Source: Acidimicrobiia bacterium (GTDB lineage: Bacteria; Actinomycetota; Acidimicrobiia; Spongiisociales; ZC4RG35). From it: a stretch of 64,000 nucleotides of DNA. Below are positions 17,410-25,381 of the stretch, piece by piece. Position 1 is the first letter of the stretch. Each line of letters opens with the position of its first letter. Location: positions 491,832 through 555,831 of the forward strand of contig JANQRA010000002.1 in the NCBI GenBank assembly GCA_028284765.1, in the 5' to 3' direction. Below the pieces are notes generated by a model. It ran no database searches. It was not told the DNA's origin and saw only the letters and a program-made list of their open reading frames with translations. Both the position numbers and the translations under genes were made by a program.

Positions 17410-19029
17410 TCAGCTTTCGATCGATACCCAGACCGCACCGTCTGTGGGCAGAAACCCGTCGTCAACCGGAACGCTCGACAACAGGACCTCGCCTTCCGGG
17501 AGTTTCAGTGAATCCCGACCGAGATTCACGACACAAAGAGTGTCGCTACCTCTCCGGAACGCGAGTACGTCATTCCCCATGTCGATCCAGTCCAAAACCT
17601 CATCTTTGCGAAGCCGCTTGGAGCGAATCGAGATCGCCTTGCGATAGAGGCTGAGCATGGAGTTGGGATCCTCTTCGTTGGCTTCAACCGAGAACTCACC
17701 CCACTGAGGAGGTTGGGGCAACCAGGAACCGTTATCACCAAATCCGTAGGAGTTGCCTTCGCGCGTCCATGGGATTGGCACGCGGCAGCCGTCCCGCCCG
17801 CGATCGGCATGACCGGATCGAGCCCAAGTTGGATCCTCGAGCACCGCCTCCGGGAGATCGTGGACCTCAGGTAGGCCCAACTCCTCGCCCTGGTACAGAT
17901 AGACCGAGCCCGGCAGCCCGAGCATCAGGAGAGCCGCTGCTCGCGCTCTGCGCTCACCCAACTCGACATCGGCCACGAGGTCGACTCGCCGGTTCAGCCA
18001 ATCTCGAAGGTTGGTGCCGACCGGCAGCGCAAGACGGGTTGCGTGGCGGATCAGATCATGGTTGGACAACACCCAGGTCGGTATGGAACCGACTGCGCCC
18101 GACGCCCCCATCGAGGTCTCGATGGTCTTCCGAAGCGTGTCGGCCCGCCAGTTGCTCTGGGTGAAGTGGAAGTCGAATGTCTGGTGGTACTTCCCCGGCT
18201 GGACGTAGTTGGCCAGTCGCTCCCACGACGGAACCCATGCCTCGGCGACCATGACCTTGTCGGGATACTCGTCGAGGACTCGTCTCCACTCTTCGATGAT
18301 CACCTGCAGATCGGGCTGATCCCAGAGCGGATGGTCACCAGAGGGGGTGCTCAAAACCTCTTGAGCCTCGGTCTCAGCGTCGGGGTAGCCCTCGCCTTTG
18401 ATGAGCGCATGTGCCACGTCGACACGGAAGCCACCGGCACCCAGGTCGAGCCAGAACCTGAGGATGGCCTCGAATTCGGCCCTGACCTCGGGGTGTTCCC
18501 AGTTCAGGTCGGGTTGAGTGACATCAAACATGTGCAGATACCAGTCACCGTCCGGAACTCGGGACCACGCAGGCCCCCCGAAGACGCTGGTCCAGTTGTT
18601 GGGAGGCAACTCCCCGTGATCGCCCTTGCCTGGGACAAAGTGATAGCGGGCGCGTTCCGGGCTGTTGGGCCCGGAGGCGAGAGCCTGCTGGAACCACACG
18701 TGTTCGCTGGAGGTGTGGTTCGGGACGAGGTCGACGATGACCCTCAACCCGTTCTGCTCAGCCTCTGCCATCAAGCGTTTCGCATCGTCGAGGGTGCCGA
18801 ATCGAGGATCGATGTCTCGATAGTCGGCGACGTCATAGCCGCCGTCGTTCAGCGGGGATACGTACCACGGATTCACCCACAGAGCGTCGACTCCGAGACT
18901 CCTCAGGTAGGGCAGACGGGATCGGATTCCGTTGATGTCGCCAGTCCCGTCTCCGTTGGCGTCGGCAAACGACCGCACATAGACCTGATAAACCACCGAC
19001 GAACGCCACCATGGAATCTTCTCTGACAT
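17410..19029 (-). CDS. GH13 alpha-glucosidase (oligo-1,6-glucosidase / AglA type)
   Basis: 539-residue alpha-amylase-family glucosidase. Conserved regions are seen in order: DLVPNHTSS near residue 105, GFRVDVAHAL near 207 (nucleophile Asp), MVAEAWV near 265 (acid/base Glu) and VLSNHDLIRH near 328. No signal peptide, so it should cleave imported alpha-glucosides in the cytoplasm. The ATG at 19029 (MSEKIPWW) was chosen because the fold begins there; the open frame continues 141 bp upstream over the divergent gene. It faces away from the beta-phosphoglucomutase/GH65 pair. Confidence 0.92.
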   Translation of the reverse strand: MSEKIPWWRSSVVYQVYVRSFADANGDGTGDINGIRSRLPYLRSLGVDALWVNPWYVSPLNDGGYDVADYRDIDPRFGTLDDAKRLMAEAEQNGLRVIVDLVPNHTSSEHVWFQQALASGPNSPERARYHFVPGKGDHGELPPNNWTSVFGGPAWSRVPDGDWYLHMFDVTQPDLNWEHPEVRAEFEAILRFWLDLGAGGFRVDVAHALIKGEGYPDAETEAQEVLSTPSGDHPLWDQPDLQVIIEEWRRVLDEYPDKVMVAEAWVPSWERLANYVQPGKYHQTFDFHFTQSNWRADTLRKTIETSMGASGAVGSIPTWVLSNHDLIRHATRLALPVGTNLRDWLNRRVDLVADVELGERRARAAALLMLGLPGSVYLYQGEELGLPEVHDLPEAVLEDPTWARSGHADRGRDGCRVPIPWTREGNSYGFGDNGSWLPQPPQWGEFSVEANEEDPNSMLSLYRKAISIRSKRLRKDEVLDWIDMGNDVLAFRRGSDTLCVVNLGRDSLKLPEGEVLLSSVPVDDGFLPTDGAVWVSIES

Positions 19030-19103
19030 CTGGCGGAGTATGACCCCTGTACAACCCATTTGCGAAGCTTCGGCGTCCGCCTGGCATCTATCCGCCCACG
19101 GCC

Positions 19104-19121
19104 TAGCCTGATCGATTCGCG
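19104..19121 (+). promoter_or_regulatory. putative -10 element of the HAD-GH65 pair
   Basis: TAGCCT at 19104-19109, 12 nt before ATG 19122, no Shine-Dalgarno. It would give a very short leader. Confidence 0.3.
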
Positions 19122-19877
19122 ATGGCACCGGACTCCAAACCCACCAACCCACAAAACGCTCTGCAGACATGGGACTACGACGCCGTCCTATTCGATCTAG
19201 ATGGGGTGATCACACCGACGGCTCGCGTCCACCGCCGGGCATGGAAGGAGACTTTCGAGAAGGTGCTGCCAGAGGTCGCCCATGGAGATCAGACCGAGTA
19301 CCGGGACGACGACTACGTCACTCACATCGACGGGAAGCCCCGATTCGAAGGAGTTCGCGACCTGCTCGAGGCCCACGACGTGGATCTGCCTGAGGGCAGC
19401 CACGATGATCCACCTGGGACCTCGACCGTCGGTGCCGTGGGCAACATGAAGAACGAGCGGTTCAACACAATCCTCGACAACGAGCCGATCGAGCCATATC
19501 CGGGAACAATCGCACTGATCGATCGGCTCAAGGGTTCGGGGGTTTCGATGGCCGTTGTCTCATCGTCCTCCAACGCCAAGAAGGTCCTGGCCGCCGCCGG
19601 GCTGGAGAATGTGTTCGAGGTGGTGGTGGACGGATTGGTCGTCAAAGAGGCAGGACTCAAGGGCAAACCGAGCGCAGACCCGTTCCTCGAAGCCGCTCGT
19701 CGTCTAGATGTCCCGCCCAGCCGCAGTGTCGTGGTGGAAGACGCCCTCGCTGGTGTTGAAGCCGGCCGCGACGGCGACTTTGGGCTCGTTGTCGGAGTTG
19801 CCCGTGTCACCGACCCAGACAAACTCCGGGAAGCAGGGGCCGACCTCGTCGTGTCCGACCTTGGCGAGCTCTTATGA
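19122..19877 (+). CDS. HAD-family beta-phosphoglucomutase
   Basis: 251-residue HAD phosphatase/mutase. Motif I is DLDGVIT near residue 23 (nucleophile and acid/base Asp), motif II SSSSNAKK near 148, the lysine of GKPSADPF near 186 and motif IV VVEDALAGVEAG near 206. This is the beta-phosphoglucomutase subgroup pattern. It converts beta-glucose-1-phosphate, the product of inverting GH65 phosphorylases, to glucose-6-phosphate. The stop overlaps the GH65 start by ATGA, which strongly supports this role. Some relatives in actinobacteria act as trehalose-phosphate phosphatases. Confidence 0.87.
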   Translation: MAPDSKPTNPQNALQTWDYDAVLFDLDGVITPTARVHRRAWKETFEKVLPEVAHGDQTEYRDDDYVTHIDGKPRFEGVRDLLEAHDVDLPEGSHDDPPGTSTVGAVGNMKNERFNTILDNEPIEPYPGTIALIDRLKGSGVSMAVVSSSSNAKKVLAAAGLENVFEVVVDGLVVKEAGLKGKPSADPFLEAARRLDVPPSRSVVVEDALAGVEAGRDGDFGLVVGVARVTDPDKLREAGADLVVSDLGELL

Positions 19878-22204
19878 CTGTGCCCGAGCGTCTCGCCACT
19901 AGAGCCACAGTTCTCCCCCATGACATCTATCCGGTCGATCCCTGGGCGATTGTCGAGACCGGGTTTCACACCGAGGCGGTGCCATTGCTGGAGACCGTCC
20001 TCGCGTTGGGCAACGGGACGCTGGGGGTCCGCGGCGGTTTCCACACCGGTTCGCCAGCCCATCAGCCCGGGGTTCTACTCAACGGCTTCTATGAGACATG
20101 GCCTATCGACTACCCCGAAGCGGCCTACGGCCTCGCCGCCACCGGGCAGACCATCGTCTTCGTGCCCGATCCGACCGTGACGAGGCTCACCATCGACGGT
20201 GAGCCCATCGGCTTTCACCACGCCCAGATCCATGGTTGGTGGAGACGACTCAACCTTCGCCGCGGACTGGTGACCCACAGGTATCAGCTCATCACTGCGG
20301 CAGGCGTGGACGTGAGGCTCAGGGTCACGAGGCTGGTGTCGGTGGCACGACCAGACATCCTGGCCACCCGTCTCCAGTTGGTGACCGACGCCGACGCCAT
20401 GGTGAAGATCGACTCCTATCTCATCAATCGCCAGGACATCGACTACCGGGGCACGGAAAACGCATTCGACCCCCGGAAGGCACGTGACTTCGGGAGGCGG
20501 GTGCTCAACCAAACCAGCCTCGAGATCGACGACCTGCGGATGGTTGCCGGCTACCAAACGGCGAGCTCCCGCCTGAACCTCGGAGTCGGCCTCGACCACG
20601 TGCTCAACACCCAATACGAAGCGGACCCCGTATTCGACGAGGATCGGCCACATCTAAGGATCCGAACCGAGGCCAAAGCCGGGGAGCGGGTCACAGTCGA
20701 CAAAATCACGTCCTACAAGACCGGCGACCTGGCGGCCGACCGAGCGGGAGAATCCGTGGATGGGGCACGGGACGTGGGCCTCGTCACCCTTGCGGACGAC
20801 CACACGCGTGCCTGGCAGCGGTTCTGGAGCCTCGCCGACATCACGATCGAGTCCGACCCGGAGACCCAGCAGGCGCTGCGTTGGTCAATATTCCAGCTGA
20901 ACCAGGCATCGGCGCAGCTGCATCAAGCAGGGATACCTGCCAAAGGAGTGACCGGGCAGGCCTATGAGGGTCACATATTCTGGGACACGGAGATCTTCGT
21001 GCTGCCGTTCTTGGCCCACACGCGACCTGCGGCTGCCGCTGGTCTTCTCCGGCATCGCTATTCGATGCTGGACGACGCACGGGACAGAGCTCGTGTTCTA
21101 TCCGAGTCGGGCGCCCTCTTCCCGTGGCGAACCATCACGGGCGACGAGGCCTCCGCCTACTACGCGGCGGGTACTGCGCAATATCACATCAACTCGGCGA
21201 TCGCCTACGCCATCAAGCAATACGTGGAGATCACCGGCGACAAGGATCTGCTCTGGGACATCGGTGTCGAGATGCTTGTGGAGACCGCTCGTCTCTGGTC
21301 GAGTCTCGGCTTCTACAACGGTGACGCCTTTCACATCTACGAGGTGACCGGGCCCGACGAGTACACGGCGATGGTCGATGACAACGCGTACACCAACCTG
21401 ATGGCCCGCATGAACCTTCGCTACGCCGCCGAGACCGTAGGGCTCATGAAGGAGGAACGTCCACAGCGCTGGACCGATCTAGTCGACCGGCTGGAGCTAT
21501 CGGAGGATGAGCTGGTGGAGTGGCGGCGCAACGCGGACGACATGTTGATCCCCTTCGACGAGGAGCTGGGCATCACCAAGCAAGACGCCAGTTTCCTGAC
21601 CAAGAAGCCGTTTCCGTTCGAGCAGGTGCCCGACGACAAATGCCCATTACTTCTCCACTTCCACCCACTGGTCATCTATCGATATCAGGTTCTGAAGCAG
21701 GCGGACGTGGTGATGGCCATGTTCCTCCTGCCCGATGATTTCTCCGGAGACCTACGCAAAGCGAACTTCGACTACTACGACCCGCTCACCACCGGGGACT
21801 CTTCGCTGTCAGCGTGCGTACAGTCGATCGTTGCCGCCAAGGTCGGATACTCCGAGTTGGCCATGAAGTATTTTCGGCGAGCCCTCTGGATGGATCTGGG
21901 CGATCTCCACGGAAACACAACCGACGGGGTGCACGTGGCATCGGCCGGCGGGGTGTGGATGGCGATCGTCTACGGATTCGCAGGTATGTCCCACAACGGA
22001 CACGGCGTCCGGTTCGACCCCAGACTCCCGGAGGAATGGGACAGCGTCGGGTTCAAGGTGCGGATACATGGGGAGACCCTTCATGTCACCCTGACTCACG
22101 AGACTCTCATCCTCAACACTGACAAAGAAACGCTGACTGCTGAGTTGGGGGAAGACGAATACGAGATCGGGCCCGACCCTGTGGTGATCGAGTTCAGCGT
22201 CTAG
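19874..22204 (+). CDS. GH65 family disaccharide phosphorylase (maltose/trehalose/kojibiose type)
   Basis: 776 residues, the usual length of GH65 phosphorylases. The general acid is most likely E496 in EVTGPDEYTAMVDDN. The barrel motif GQAYEGHIFWDTE lies near residue 360 and a C-terminal beta-domain follows residue 705. The reaction is phosphorolysis of an alpha-linked glucobiose to beta-glucose-1-phosphate plus glucose, which the coupled beta-phosphoglucomutase would consume. Which disaccharide is used cannot be told. Its TAG shares a CTAG with the stop of the opposing DNA ligase gene. Confidence 0.9.
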   Translation: MTVPERLATRATVLPHDIYPVDPWAIVETGFHTEAVPLLETVLALGNGTLGVRGGFHTGSPAHQPGVLLNGFYETWPIDYPEAAYGLAATGQTIVFVPDPTVTRLTIDGEPIGFHHAQIHGWWRRLNLRRGLVTHRYQLITAAGVDVRLRVTRLVSVARPDILATRLQLVTDADAMVKIDSYLINRQDIDYRGTENAFDPRKARDFGRRVLNQTSLEIDDLRMVAGYQTASSRLNLGVGLDHVLNTQYEADPVFDEDRPHLRIRTEAKAGERVTVDKITSYKTGDLAADRAGESVDGARDVGLVTLADDHTRAWQRFWSLADITIESDPETQQALRWSIFQLNQASAQLHQAGIPAKGVTGQAYEGHIFWDTEIFVLPFLAHTRPAAAAGLLRHRYSMLDDARDRARVLSESGALFPWRTITGDEASAYYAAGTAQYHINSAIAYAIKQYVEITGDKDLLWDIGVEMLVETARLWSSLGFYNGDAFHIYEVTGPDEYTAMVDDNAYTNLMARMNLRYAAETVGLMKEERPQRWTDLVDRLELSEDELVEWRRNADDMLIPFDEELGITKQDASFLTKKPFPFEQVPDDKCPLLLHFHPLVIYRYQVLKQADVVMAMFLLPDDFSGDLRKANFDYYDPLTTGDSSLSACVQSIVAAKVGYSELAMKYFRRALWMDLGDLHGNTTDGVHVASAGGVWMAIVYGFAGMSHNGHGVRFDPRLPEEWDSVGFKVRIHGETLHVTLTHETLILNTDKETLTAELGEDEYEIGPDPVVIEFSV

Positions 22205-23145
22205 GACTCCGGACCTTCTTCGGCCCAGGTCACAGATTCCGGCTCAGCCAACTCGACTCCCTTGAATACCGGTGCCCTGAGGTGGTTGTCGTGAGTCCAC
22301 TCTTTGTACGCGACGTTGACGACGATTCCCGGCTCGACCCAAACCGGCTTTCCGCCCGGGGCGAGAACGTCGTTGGTGAAAGGTGAGGTGTCCCTCTCGA
22401 TCTGAGCGAAGGCCTCACTGAAGGCAGTGAGCGTCACATCGGTGAACCCCGATCCCACGGCCGCGATCCATCGCAACCCCGCCGGTTCATAGAGACCCAC
22501 CAGGACAGACCCAAAAGTGGATGTCCGGCCTCCCTCGCCGGGCAGATAGCCCCCTACAACCGCCCGCAGCGTGTGACGGACCGAGATCTTTCTCCAGTCG
22601 TCCGACCTCCGCCCTGGGACGTAACGCGAGCCCAGCCGTTTGGCCACAACACCCTCGAGCCCCTGGGACTCCACAACCTCGAAGAGAGATGTACCTGATT
22701 CCGGCGTTGGGTCCGGGACGATGATCGACGGTGCGAGTTCCAACTCGGTCAGGAGTCCCTTTCGCTCCTCATATGGAGCATCCACCATCGAGATTCCGTG
22801 GAACAACACGTCGAACACGACGAGGTTCACACCGACCCGAGCATCAGTTCCAGATCCCGCGAAGCCTGTTCGTCGCTGGAGGAGGGAAAAGCTGGGACGA
22901 CCCTCCTCGTCGAACGCAACAACCTCACCATCAAGGACCACCCCATCCGGAATCTCGAGAGTTGCAAGTTCCGGAAAGGGGCCCATCAGATCCAGCCCGC
23001 GTCGTGACCTGGCGACGACGTTGCCTTGCTCGGATCCGATGATCGTCCGGTACCCGTCCCACTTGACCTCAAACCACCATCCTGGATCGTCGAACGGGGC
23101 AGGCCACTTCGTGGCCAGCATGGGTTCGAAGGACGGAAGCCTCAC
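22201..23145 (-). CDS. ATP-dependent DNA ligase (LigC / LigD ligase-domain type)
   Basis: 314-residue minimal ligase. Motif I is FEVKWDGYR with nucleophilic lysine K28. Motif III-like segments (LDGEVVAFD near 72, LVVFDVLFHG near 108) and motif IV (EGVVAKR near 168) are intact, followed by an OB domain to the end. It lacks the polymerase and phosphoesterase domains of LigD, so it fits the LigC group that acts in end joining or base-excision repair. The start is GTG 23145, touching the stop of the YqeY gene. Confidence 0.9.
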   Translation of the reverse strand: MRLPSFEPMLATKWPAPFDDPGWWFEVKWDGYRTIIGSEQGNVVARSRRGLDLMGPFPELATLEIPDGVVLDGEVVAFDEEGRPSFSLLQRRTGFAGSGTDARVGVNLVVFDVLFHGISMVDAPYEERKGLLTELELAPSIIVPDPTPESGTSLFEVVESQGLEGVVAKRLGSRYVPGRRSDDWRKISVRHTLRAVVGGYLPGEGGRTSTFGSVLVGLYEPAGLRWIAAVGSGFTDVTLTAFSEAFAQIERDTSPFTNDVLAPGGKPVWVEPGIVVNVAYKEWTHDNHLRAPVFKGVELAEPESVTWAEEGPES

Positions 23146-23607
23146 TTAGGAGCTCAGCATCTCCCGCACCAACCGATTGACAAGTCCACCGTCGAGATCT
23201 TTGCCATGGTTCTTCATCAGTTGGCCGGTGACACGACCGGCAGCCCTCTCATCCCCAACGACACCCATCTGGTCAATCGCTTCGGCAATCAAGGCCCGCG
23301 TCTCGTCCTCTCCGAGCTTCTTCGGCAGCCACTGCCCCAGATACTCGACCTCAAAGGCGAGCTTGGCGGCCATGTCGGCGCCACGTTCGCCGAGCCCTTC
23401 GTACTCCTGGCGGGACTTGTCCATCTTCTTGACGTAGGACGCAATGATCTTCAGATAGAAGCCGTCGTCGACCTCGCCGGAGAAATCGGGCTGGCTCTTC
23501 GCGGTTGCCACTTCAGTCTGGATTTGTCTGATCACATCACGACGTGGGGCGTCTTTGGCCTTCATCGCCGCGGTGAGTTCAGCCGTGAGTTGTTCCTGAA
23601 TGCTCAA
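23146..23607 (-). CDS. GatB/YqeY domain-containing protein
   Basis: 153-residue helical protein of the YqeY family, related to the C-terminal tRNA-binding part of GatB. Typical segments are an N-terminal amphipathic KAKDAPRRDVIRQIQTE-type helix and the C-terminal GRVTGQLMKNHGKDLDG. The exact role in the cell is not established. The start is TTG 23607, overlapping the TGA of the upstream gene (TTGA). It lies between a phosphodiesterase and a ligase gene in one tight unit. Confidence 0.88.
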   Translation of the reverse strand: MSIQEQLTAELTAAMKAKDAPRRDVIRQIQTEVATAKSQPDFSGEVDDGFYLKIIASYVKKMDKSRQEYEGLGERGADMAAKLAFEVEYLGQWLPKKLGEDETRALIAEAIDQMGVVGDERAAGRVTGQLMKNHGKDLDGGLVNRLVREMLSS

Positions 23608-24287
23608 TGCTGACTCCGAATCTGGGATATCGAACCTGGGTCGTCGGTAATGATGCCGGTAACGCCGAATTCGACCAACTCCTTGGCGCGCTTTTGGCTA
23701 TTCACAGTCCACGGGTAGATCTCTAGCTCCGCTCCGATGTCCTCGGTCAAGAGTTCCTCTGCGGGCACCAATGCCCGGTGCCCGGCGTCCAAACAGAAAT
23801 TGACAATTTGATCAAGGGCAATGGGGGCCATTACCGCCAGGCCCGTCGGCACGTCAGCGAACGATTCTCTGACTTTTGCGAGTGTGTCGGGGTTGAAGCT
23901 GGTGACAATGTCGCCGGGCCTGGCCCGTTCTGCCGTCTCCAAGGCGAGTCGGTGATCTGGTTCAAATCCAGGCTGAGCCGGCCAGTTCTTAATCTCATAC
24001 TGAATCGGAGTCTCCGGAAGGGCTGCAATCGCCTCGTCGAGGAGGATCGGGTGGTGACCGTCACCCAGATCCAACTCCATCAGCTGAGCCCAAGGTGTCT
24101 CGGAGACAACAACTCCGTTGAGATCAGAGTCATGCGACAGAATCAGTTTGCCGTCGCCGGAACGGCGTACATCGACCTCGATGGCGTCTGAGACATCCGA
24201 AGCGGCGATGAGACCACTCAGGGTGTTGTCCGGATATCTGGCTGGCCACCCACGGTGACCGACTACCCAAATTGCTGGTTTCGTCAA
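23604..24287 (-). CDS. glycerophosphodiester phosphodiesterase
   Basis: 227-residue TIM-barrel GDPD enzyme that hydrolyses glycerophosphodiesters to glycerol-3-phosphate and an alcohol. The N-terminal HRGWPARYPDNT near residue 9 and EVDVRRSGDGKLILSHD near 35 carry the metal and catalytic residues. EIKNW near residue 90 is the family EIK motif. There is no signal peptide. TTG 24287 was chosen over the upstream start because an AGGGG Shine-Dalgarno stands just before it and the barrel starts there. First gene of the unit with YqeY and ligase. Confidence 0.88.
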   Translation of the reverse strand: MTKPAIWVVGHRGWPARYPDNTLSGLIAASDVSDAIEVDVRRSGDGKLILSHDSDLNGVVVSETPWAQLMELDLGDGHHPILLDEAIAALPETPIQYEIKNWPAQPGFEPDHRLALETAERARPGDIVTSFNPDTLAKVRESFADVPTGLAVMAPIALDQIVNFCLDAGHRALVPAEELLTEDIGAELEIYPWTVNSQKRAKELVEFGVTGIITDDPGSISQIRSQH

Positions 24288-24385
24288 AATTTCCCCTGGA
24301 AATCTGTTTACAGGCCGACAATCTGACGTTACCGTTGTTCCGGTAAACACCCCTTACACCTCCGAGCAAACTCGTGACGGTGTCC

Positions 24386-24403
24386 TTGTGAAAAAGATCA
24401 CAA
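24386..24403. promoter_or_regulatory. perfect CRP-type palindrome in the whiB leader
   Basis: TTGTGA-AAAAGA-TCACAA, matching the TGTGA-N6-TCACA consensus of actinobacterial CRP/GlxR-type regulators without mismatch. It ends 12 nt before the whiB ATG and abuts the AAGGAAG ribosome-binding site. Confidence 0.65.
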
Positions 24404-24415
24404 AGTAAGGAAGCA

Positions 24416-24691
24416 ATGACGCTCACAACCATCACAACAGACTGGCGCGACGTGGCGTCGTGTCGGGATTCAGAGCCCACGCTCTTTTTTCCGGTTGGCA
24501 CGACCGGTCCTGCCGTTGAGCAGATCGACACCGCGATTGCCATCTGCAACACATGCATGGTTCGTGAAGACTGCCTCCAGTACGCCCTGGAAACCAACCA
24601 GGAATCCGGCGTCTGGGGAGGCTACGCAGAAGACGATCGCCGTCGACTCCGCAAGCGTTGGCTTGCCGAGAGGCGTCGTCGCTCCGTCTGA
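24416..24691 (+). CDS. WhiB-family iron-sulfur transcription factor
   Basis: 91-residue WhiB-like protein. Four cysteines (C16, C44, C47, C53 in the CRDSEP, CNTCMVREDC context) would bind one 4Fe-4S cluster. The GVWGGY turn near residue 65 and a basic C-terminus (RRRLRKRWLAERRRR) complete the family pattern; WhiB proteins act with the primary sigma factor. Length and motif spacing resemble WhiB1. The only in-frame start is ATG 24416, preceded by AAGGAAG. A perfect CRP-type site sits in the leader and a strong terminator follows, so it is a single-gene unit. Confidence 0.93.
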   Translation: MTLTTITTDWRDVASCRDSEPTLFFPVGTTGPAVEQIDTAIAICNTCMVREDCLQYALETNQESGVWGGYAEDDRRRLRKRWLAERRRRSV

Positions 24692-24709
24692 ACGAACTAC
24701 TGACGTCTT

Positions 24710-24735
24710 GAAAGACGCCCTTCGGGGCGTCTTTC
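24710..24735 (+). terminator. rho-independent terminator of whiB
   Basis: Eleven-base-pair stem GAAAGACGCCC / GGGCGTCTTTC closed by a TTCG tetraloop and followed by a T-rich stretch. Confidence 0.85.
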
Positions 24736-24785
24736 TCGTGTTCTAACCCCATTCTGTGGGCCGTGGCCTTCGTAGTGCGAAGTCA

Positions 24786-24800
24786 CGAACCCTGGGTTCG
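24786..24800. terminator. small hairpin downstream of the DUF3107 gene
   Basis: CGAACCC-T-GGGTTCG, 7-bp arms about a single base, just after the stop of the minus-strand gene. No T tract; weak. Confidence 0.25.
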
Positions 24801-24803
24801 CGG

Positions 24804-25028
24804 TTAGGCGGGGCTGAAACCGACCGCTCGCTCGGCACCGGCATCGTCGATTTCGATGAAGGCGACACTTCGGGCCGGGATACCGATACTCCTGCCCTTG
24901 GAATCGGTGAACCAGCCGACCCCGTCGTTGGCGATAGCGTCTTCCATCTCAGACTTGAATGTCTTGACGTCTTCGATCTCCAGTTCGAGGAGTTTGTCGG
25001 TGGTGCTGATTCCGATTCTGACCTTCAT
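24804..25028 (-). CDS. DUF3107 protein
   Basis: 74-residue acidic protein matching the small actinobacterial DUF3107 family (MKVRIGISTTDK start, GVGWFTDSKGR near residue 37, VAFIEID near 55). Function is not established; relatives often lie next to regulator genes. ATG 25028 is preceded at 6 nt by TACGAT on its own strand and has no Shine-Dalgarno, consistent with a leaderless transcript. Diverges from the LysM gene. Confidence 0.85.
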   Translation of the reverse strand: MKVRIGISTTDKLLELEIEDVKTFKSEMEDAIANDGVGWFTDSKGRSIGIPARSVAFIEIDDAGAERAVGFSPA

Positions 25029-25034
25029 ACGCCG

Positions 25035-25081
25035 ATCGTAACCCCCTTCACATCGAACGCCTCACGACATACGTTCGAAGC
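25035..25081. promoter_or_regulatory. divergent leaderless-type promoters (DUF3107 / LysM)
   Basis: Minus strand: TACGAT at 25035-25040, 6 nt before ATG 25028. Plus strand: TTCACA at 25047-25052, 17-nt spacer, TACGTT at 25070-25075, 6 nt before ATG 25082. Neither gene has a Shine-Dalgarno. Confidence 0.5.
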
Positions 25082-25381
25082 ATGTGGCGTCCCGCATTTC
25101 TCATCCTGTTGACTTGCTGCATCGTCGGATTCGACGAGGCCTCCGCTGGCGAGACATCGGCCACGCGGATCCCGATCGAACTCTCCTCGCAGGCGCCGGC
25201 TGAGACAACTGTGGTGGTGGAGGCGGGAGACCACCTGTGGAAGATCTCTGAGCGACATCTCGAGGGCAGCTCCAGAACAATCGCTCCCTACTGGTTGCAG
25301 GTGATCGACTTGAACACTCCCACTCTCAGGTCAGGGAACCCTGATCTGATCTACCCGGGTGAGGTCATCGAGTTGCCGTGA
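25082..25381 (+). CDS. secreted LysM-domain protein
   Basis: 99 residues. A signal peptide covers about residues 1-22 (WRPAFLILLTCCIVGFDEASA). A single LysM module from residue 42 (VVVEAGDHLWKISER) to the end (LIYPGEVIELP) would bind peptidoglycan or similar glycan. It is small for a secreted effector and may be a structural or anchoring protein. The last 17 nt overlap the end of the convergent PQQ-type dehydrogenase gene. Confidence 0.82.
   Translation: MWRPAFLILLTCCIVGFDEASAGETSATRIPIELSSQAPAETTVVVEAGDHLWKISERHLEGSSRTIAPYWLQVIDLNTPTLRSGNPDLIYPGEVIELP

Noticed and set aside
18043-19026. 327-codon plus-strand frame
   Set aside because: Antisense of the GH13 gene, no domain.
19030-19170. 47-residue extension of the GH13 frame
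   Set aside because: It overlaps the divergent beta-phosphoglucomutase gene and has no GH13 similarity; ATG 19029 fits the fold.
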